Assembly: GCA_039818165.1 (NCBI GenBank)
Contig: JBCBUL010000051.1
Coordinates: 1-9,246 of the forward strand
Length of the DNA stretch: 9,246 nt
Reading direction: 5' to 3'
Source: UBA5336 sp039818165
GTDB taxonomy: Bacteria > Pseudomonadota > Alphaproteobacteria > Caulobacterales > Hyphomonadaceae
How positions within the stretch are numbered: the first letter of the stretch is position 1; each line of letters starts with the position of its first letter. Positions 6,047-9,246 of the stretch are shown piece after piece. Made by a program: the position numbers and the translations under genes. Below the pieces are notes generated by a model. It had not been told where the DNA came from. It ran no database searches and worked only from the letters and a program-made list of their open reading frames with translations.

Positions 6047-9000
6047 CTATTCCGCAGGCGCTTCCGTCTCTGTTTCAGGAGCCGGCAGAGCCGCTGCAGC
6101 TGAGGCTTCCGCTTCTGCAGCAGCCTTTGCAGCCACCGCTGCGCGCTTGGCCTTCAGCTTGGCATCGCGATCCGTGGCGATGCGGCGGAAGTGGCGCAGG
6201 CCACCGCCCGTGCCCGCCGGGATCAGGCGACCAACGATGACGTTCTCCTTGAGACCGTCCAGCGTGTCGACTTTGCCTTGCACAGCGGCCTCGGTGAGCA
6301 CGCGTGTCGTTTCCTGGAACGATGCCGCCGAGATAAAGCTGCGAGTCTGGAGCGACGCCTTGGTGATACCGGGCAACACCGGAACACCCGTTGCCTCGCG
6401 CTGATCCTTCTTGCGGGACTTGCGCACGATTGCATTGGCTTCCTCGAACTCGATGAGGTCGACCTGCTCCCCTTTGAGAAGCGTCGTGTCGCCAGCGTCC
6501 GTAATCTCCACTTTCTGGAGCATCTGACGGACGATGACTTCGATGTGCTTGTCGTTGATCGGCACGCCCTGCAGGCGGTAGACCTTCTGGACCTCATCAA
6601 TAAGGTAGTCAGCAAGCGCCTCGATGCCGAGTGTTGCGAGAATATCCTGCGGGGCGGGGTTACCGTCCATCAGATACTCGCCGCGCTTGATGTAGTCGCC
6701 ATCCTGCACAGCCATGTGCTTGCCCTTGGGCACCAGGAAGTCGATGGACTCCTTGTCCTCTTCCTCCGGGTGGATGTGGATGCGGCGCTTGTTCTTATAA
6801 TCGCGACCGAATTCCACACGACCCGAGATTTCAGCGATGATGGCATGGTCTTTCGGGCGGCGAGCTTCGAAGAGCTCGGCCACGCGGGGCAGACCACCGG
6901 TGATGTCTTTCGTCTTGGCGCCGCCGGTCGAGATCCGAGCAACAGTATCACCGGGCTTGACCTCTTCACCGTCGGCTAGCGACAGGATCGCGCCCACGGG
7001 CAAGAGGTAACGCGCCTCTGCTCCGTTCGGCAGGGTCACAGGCTCACCGGCATCATTCACCACCATAACGGACGGCTTGATCTCAGCCGACTTGCTGGCC
7101 GTGCGCCAATCGATGATGTGACGCGAGACAACGCCTGTCAGGTCGTCGGTCTCTTCCTTGGCGGTCACGCCATCCATCACGTCGACGAGGCGGGCGGTAC
7201 CGGCAACTTCCGAAACGATGGGCTGTGCAAACGGGTCCCAATCGGCAAGCTTGTCACCGCGGACCACTTTCGCGCCCTCCTTGGCGAAAAGCTTCGTGCC
7301 GTAGGTCGGTTTGAACGATTGGCGCGTGCGCCCGTCGCCATCAACAACCATGACTTCCATGGACCGGCCGATGACGACAAAAGTGCCATCTTCGCGGGCC
7401 ACAACGGCGCCGTTTTCGAACTTCAGCGTGCCGTCGAATGTTGCTTCAACGGAGGACTGGTCAGCCACGGTCGCAGCGCCCCCGATGTGGAACGTCCGCA
7501 TCGTAAGCTGCGTGCCCGGCTCACCAATGGACTGGGCCGCAATGACGCCAACCGCCTCGCCGCGGTTCACAATCGTTCCGCGGGCCAGGTCGCGGCCATA
7601 ACAGGCAACGCAAACGCCGTTTTTCGTCTCACAGGTCAGCGGTGACCGCGCCTTGAGTTGATCGACGCCTGCGTCTTCAATGGCGAGCGCGATGGTCTCA
7701 TCCACATAGGTGCCCGAAGGATACAGCAGCGTGCCATCGGGTGTGGAAACGTCCTCGGCCAGCGTGCGGCCCAGAATGCGCTCCGACAGCGGAACGACGA
7801 CATCGGCGCCATCCATAACGGCCGAAATCTGGATGCCTTTGTCCGTGCCGCAATCATCCTCGTTGATGATGCAGTCCTGTGCCACGTCGACCAGGCGACG
7901 GGTCAGGTAGCCGGAGTTAGCGGTCTTCAGAGCCGTATCGGCAAGACCTTTCCGCGCACCGTGGGTCGAGTTGAAGTACTCAAGGACGGACAGGCCTTCC
8001 TTGAAGTTCGACACAATCGGTGTCTCGATGATCGAACCATCCGGACGCGCCATCAGGCCGCGCATACCGGCCAGCTGCTTCATCTGGTTCTTCGACCCCC
8101 GCGCGCCGGAATGGGCCATCATGAACACCGAGTTGGTTTCTTCTTGCAGGCCCGTTTCAGGGTTGATCTCGGCCTCGCCTGCCACGTCCATCATGGCGTC
8201 GGCCACTTTGTCCGTACAGGTCGACCAGGCATCGACAACCTTGTTGTACTTCTCGCCGCGCGTGATCAGGCCGTCAGCATACTGCCGCTCATATTCGGAG
8301 ACCCGCTCACGGGTTTCTTCGACCAGCTTTTGCTTGGCTGGCGGGATCACCATGTCATCCTTACCGAAGGAAATACCGGCTTTGGCAGCTTCGCGGAAGC
8401 CCAACTCCATCAGCTTGTCACAGAAGATCACCGTCGCCTTCTGACCACAGTTCCGATAAACCTCATCAATCAGGCGTCCGACGTTTTTCTTCGTCATCAG
8501 CGTGTTTGTGAGCTCTGCCGACATGCCTTTTTCGCGCGGCAGGATGGACGCGATCATGAAGCGGCCTGGCGTGGTATCAATCACACGGGTTTCGGGATTG
8601 CCCTCGGCATCCACGCCTTCAAACCGCGCCTTGATTTTCGCATGGAGCGACAGGACGCCAGTGTTCAGGGCATGCTCGATTTCCGAGAAGTCGGAGTAAA
8701 GCCCGCGGACCGGAGCTCCATTATCGTCCTCGGCATAGCAACCTGGCTCGTTTTCCTTGTCGAGCGACAGGTAATAGAGGCCCAGAACGATATCCTGAGA
8801 CGGCACCACGATCGGCTTGCCGTTGGCGGGCGAGAGGATGTTGTTGGTCGACATCATCAGGACGCGCGCTTCCAGCTGGGCTTCGAGGCTCAGCGGGACG
8901 TGCACGGCCATCTGGTCGCCATCAAAGTCTGCGTTGAAGGCCGCACAGGCCAGCGGGTGAAGCTGGATCGCCTTGCCTTCAATAAGCTTCGGCTCAAACG

Positions 9001-9123
9001 CCTGGATACCGAGACGGTGCAGCGTCGGAGCGCGGTTCAGAAGCACCGGGTGCTCCCGGATCACCTCGTCCAGAATGTCCCAGACTTCCGGCTTTTCCTT
9101 TTCCACCAACTTCTTGGCAGCCT
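6047..9123 (-). CDS. rpoC: RNA polymerase beta' subunit, C-terminal ~1024 residues (5' end missing)
   Basis: Beta' is the largest core RNA polymerase subunit and carries the catalytic site. The genuine part begins at AAKKLVEKEKPEVWDIL, corresponding to roughly residue 400 of the E. coli protein, and ends with an Ala/Glu-rich tail (APETETEAPAE). Visible landmarks are NRAPTLHRLGIQAFEP; the Mg-binding NADFDGDQ with its three catalytic aspartates (8912-8935); the bridge helix STHGARKGLADTALKTANSG to VDVAQD (about 7874-7979); and the trigger-loop start QSIGEPGTQLTMRTFHIGG (about 7475-7536). Four zinc-site cysteines are also present: DDCGTD at 7850-7852, and CETKNGVCVAC at 7601-7633. An open frame continues rightwards to 9226, but its first 34 residues (MLPDHLVQNVPDF…) are not RpoC: they are the antisense of the fold-back at the edge. 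The N-terminal zinc ribbon, clamp and lid, and rpoB, are therefore absent. The stop is TAG, followed by a terminator. Confidence 0.97.
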
Positions 9124-9246
9124 CGACGCCAAGGGCCTTGCCGGTACGGTCAAGGCTGCCAAGAAGTTGGTGGAAAAGGAAAAGCCGGAAGTCTGGGACA
9201 TTCTGGACGAGGTGATCCGGGAGCACCCGGTGCTTCTGAACCGCGC
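9030..9246. repeat. 94-bp perfect inverted repeat at the window edge (probable fold-back chimera)
   Basis: The left arm 9030-9123 and right arm 9153-9246 are exact reverse complements over all 94 bases, with a 29-base spacer (9124-9152). Both arms encode the same rpoC segment (AAKKLVEKEKPEVWDIL to HPVLLNR). An intact essential gene cannot contain this. The repeat reaches the last base of the window, as expected for a fold-back read or chimeric contig end. The fold junction is at about 9121-9124, because the spacer continues the rpoC frame of the right arm and not that of the left arm. Confidence 0.9.
9122..9246 (+). pseudogene. Inverted duplicate fragment of rpoC
   Basis: Read on the plus strand in frame from 9122, this stretch gives LDAKGLAGTVKAAKKLVEKE and then continues PEVWDILDEVIREHPVLLNR to the edge. 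That is authentic-looking beta' sequence; related proteins have LDAKGL(S/A)GTVK at this point. The first ten codons (9122-9151) are the true continuation of rpoC upstream of 9123; the rest duplicates 9030-9121 in the opposite direction. It has no start or stop and is best treated as part of the chimera, not as a gene. Confidence 0.85.

Noticed and set aside
5053..6404. Plus-strand open frames (262 and 305 codons) across the SH3-like gene, the terminator and the rpoC end
   Set aside because: They are low-complexity shadow translations of the Pro/Ala-rich linker and neighbours. They cross a terminator and have no domain signatures.
9124..9226. Extension of rpoC to a start at 9226 (MLPDHLVQNVPDF…)
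   Set aside because: These 34 residues are the antisense of the inverted duplicate and of the spacer. The plus strand of the same bases encodes genuine RpoC residues instead.
1..9246. A defence system, CRISPR array, mobile element, tRNA or rRNA
   Set aside because: I saw no repeat-spacer pattern, transposase motif, attachment-like direct repeat or tRNA-like cloverleaf. The window is a housekeeping region with one unassigned gene.

Overview
The window is a GC-rich chromosomal segment carrying the transcription/translation block rpoC – unknown gene – rpsL – rpsG – fusA – tuf, with every gene on the minus strand (transcription runs right to left). The protein signatures (RpoC with an Ala/Glu-rich C-terminal tail, a 156-residue S7, EF-G beginning MARDYPLERYRNFGIMAHID, EF-Tu beginning MAKEKFERNKPHVNIG) fit an alphaproteobacterium. 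I would guess the Caulobacterales/Hyphomonadales/Parvularculales side, but that is family memory, not a search.

Layout in transcription order. (1) 9246-9123: the right edge is not normal sequence. It is a 94-bp perfect inverted repeat around a 29-bp spacer, in which a piece of rpoC is read back on the opposite strand. This looks like a fold-back assembly or amplification chimera, and the true 5' third of rpoC is missing. (2) 9123-6047: the remaining ~1024 codons of rpoC, ending in TAG. (3) 6020-5986: a textbook Rho-independent terminator. (4) 5985-5892: a short gap with two GANTC sites. (5) 5891-3567: a 774-residue, single-pass, probably periplasm-facing protein that I cannot assign to a named family. 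Its C-terminal half is a tandem duplication of an SH3-like domain followed by a cysteine-pair domain. (6) 3566-3336: a good sigma70-type promoter, a leader of about 170 nt with foldable elements, and a hairpin abutting the rpsL start. (7) rpsL and rpsG, 12 nt apart. (8) a 112-nt gap with a 10-bp hairpin just upstream of the fusA ribosome-binding site. (9) fusA, whose TAG stop lies inside another 10-bp inverted repeat. (10) a 115-nt gap and the first 44 codons of tuf, which runs off the left edge.

How it works together: rpoC supplies the largest subunit of RNA polymerase, and rpsL, rpsG, fusA and tuf (the str operon) supply ribosomal proteins S12 and S7 and the two main elongation GTPases. The terminator after rpoC and the promoter before rpsL make these separate transcription units, with the unknown envelope-type gene lying between them. 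No terminator is visible between that gene and rpsL, so some read-through into the str operon is possible.

No CRISPR array, transposon, tRNA, rRNA or defence system is visible. The points most worth a second look are the duplicated SH3/Cys protein, the run of hairpins at str-operon gene boundaries, and the fold-back at the right end, which must be treated as suspect sequence.
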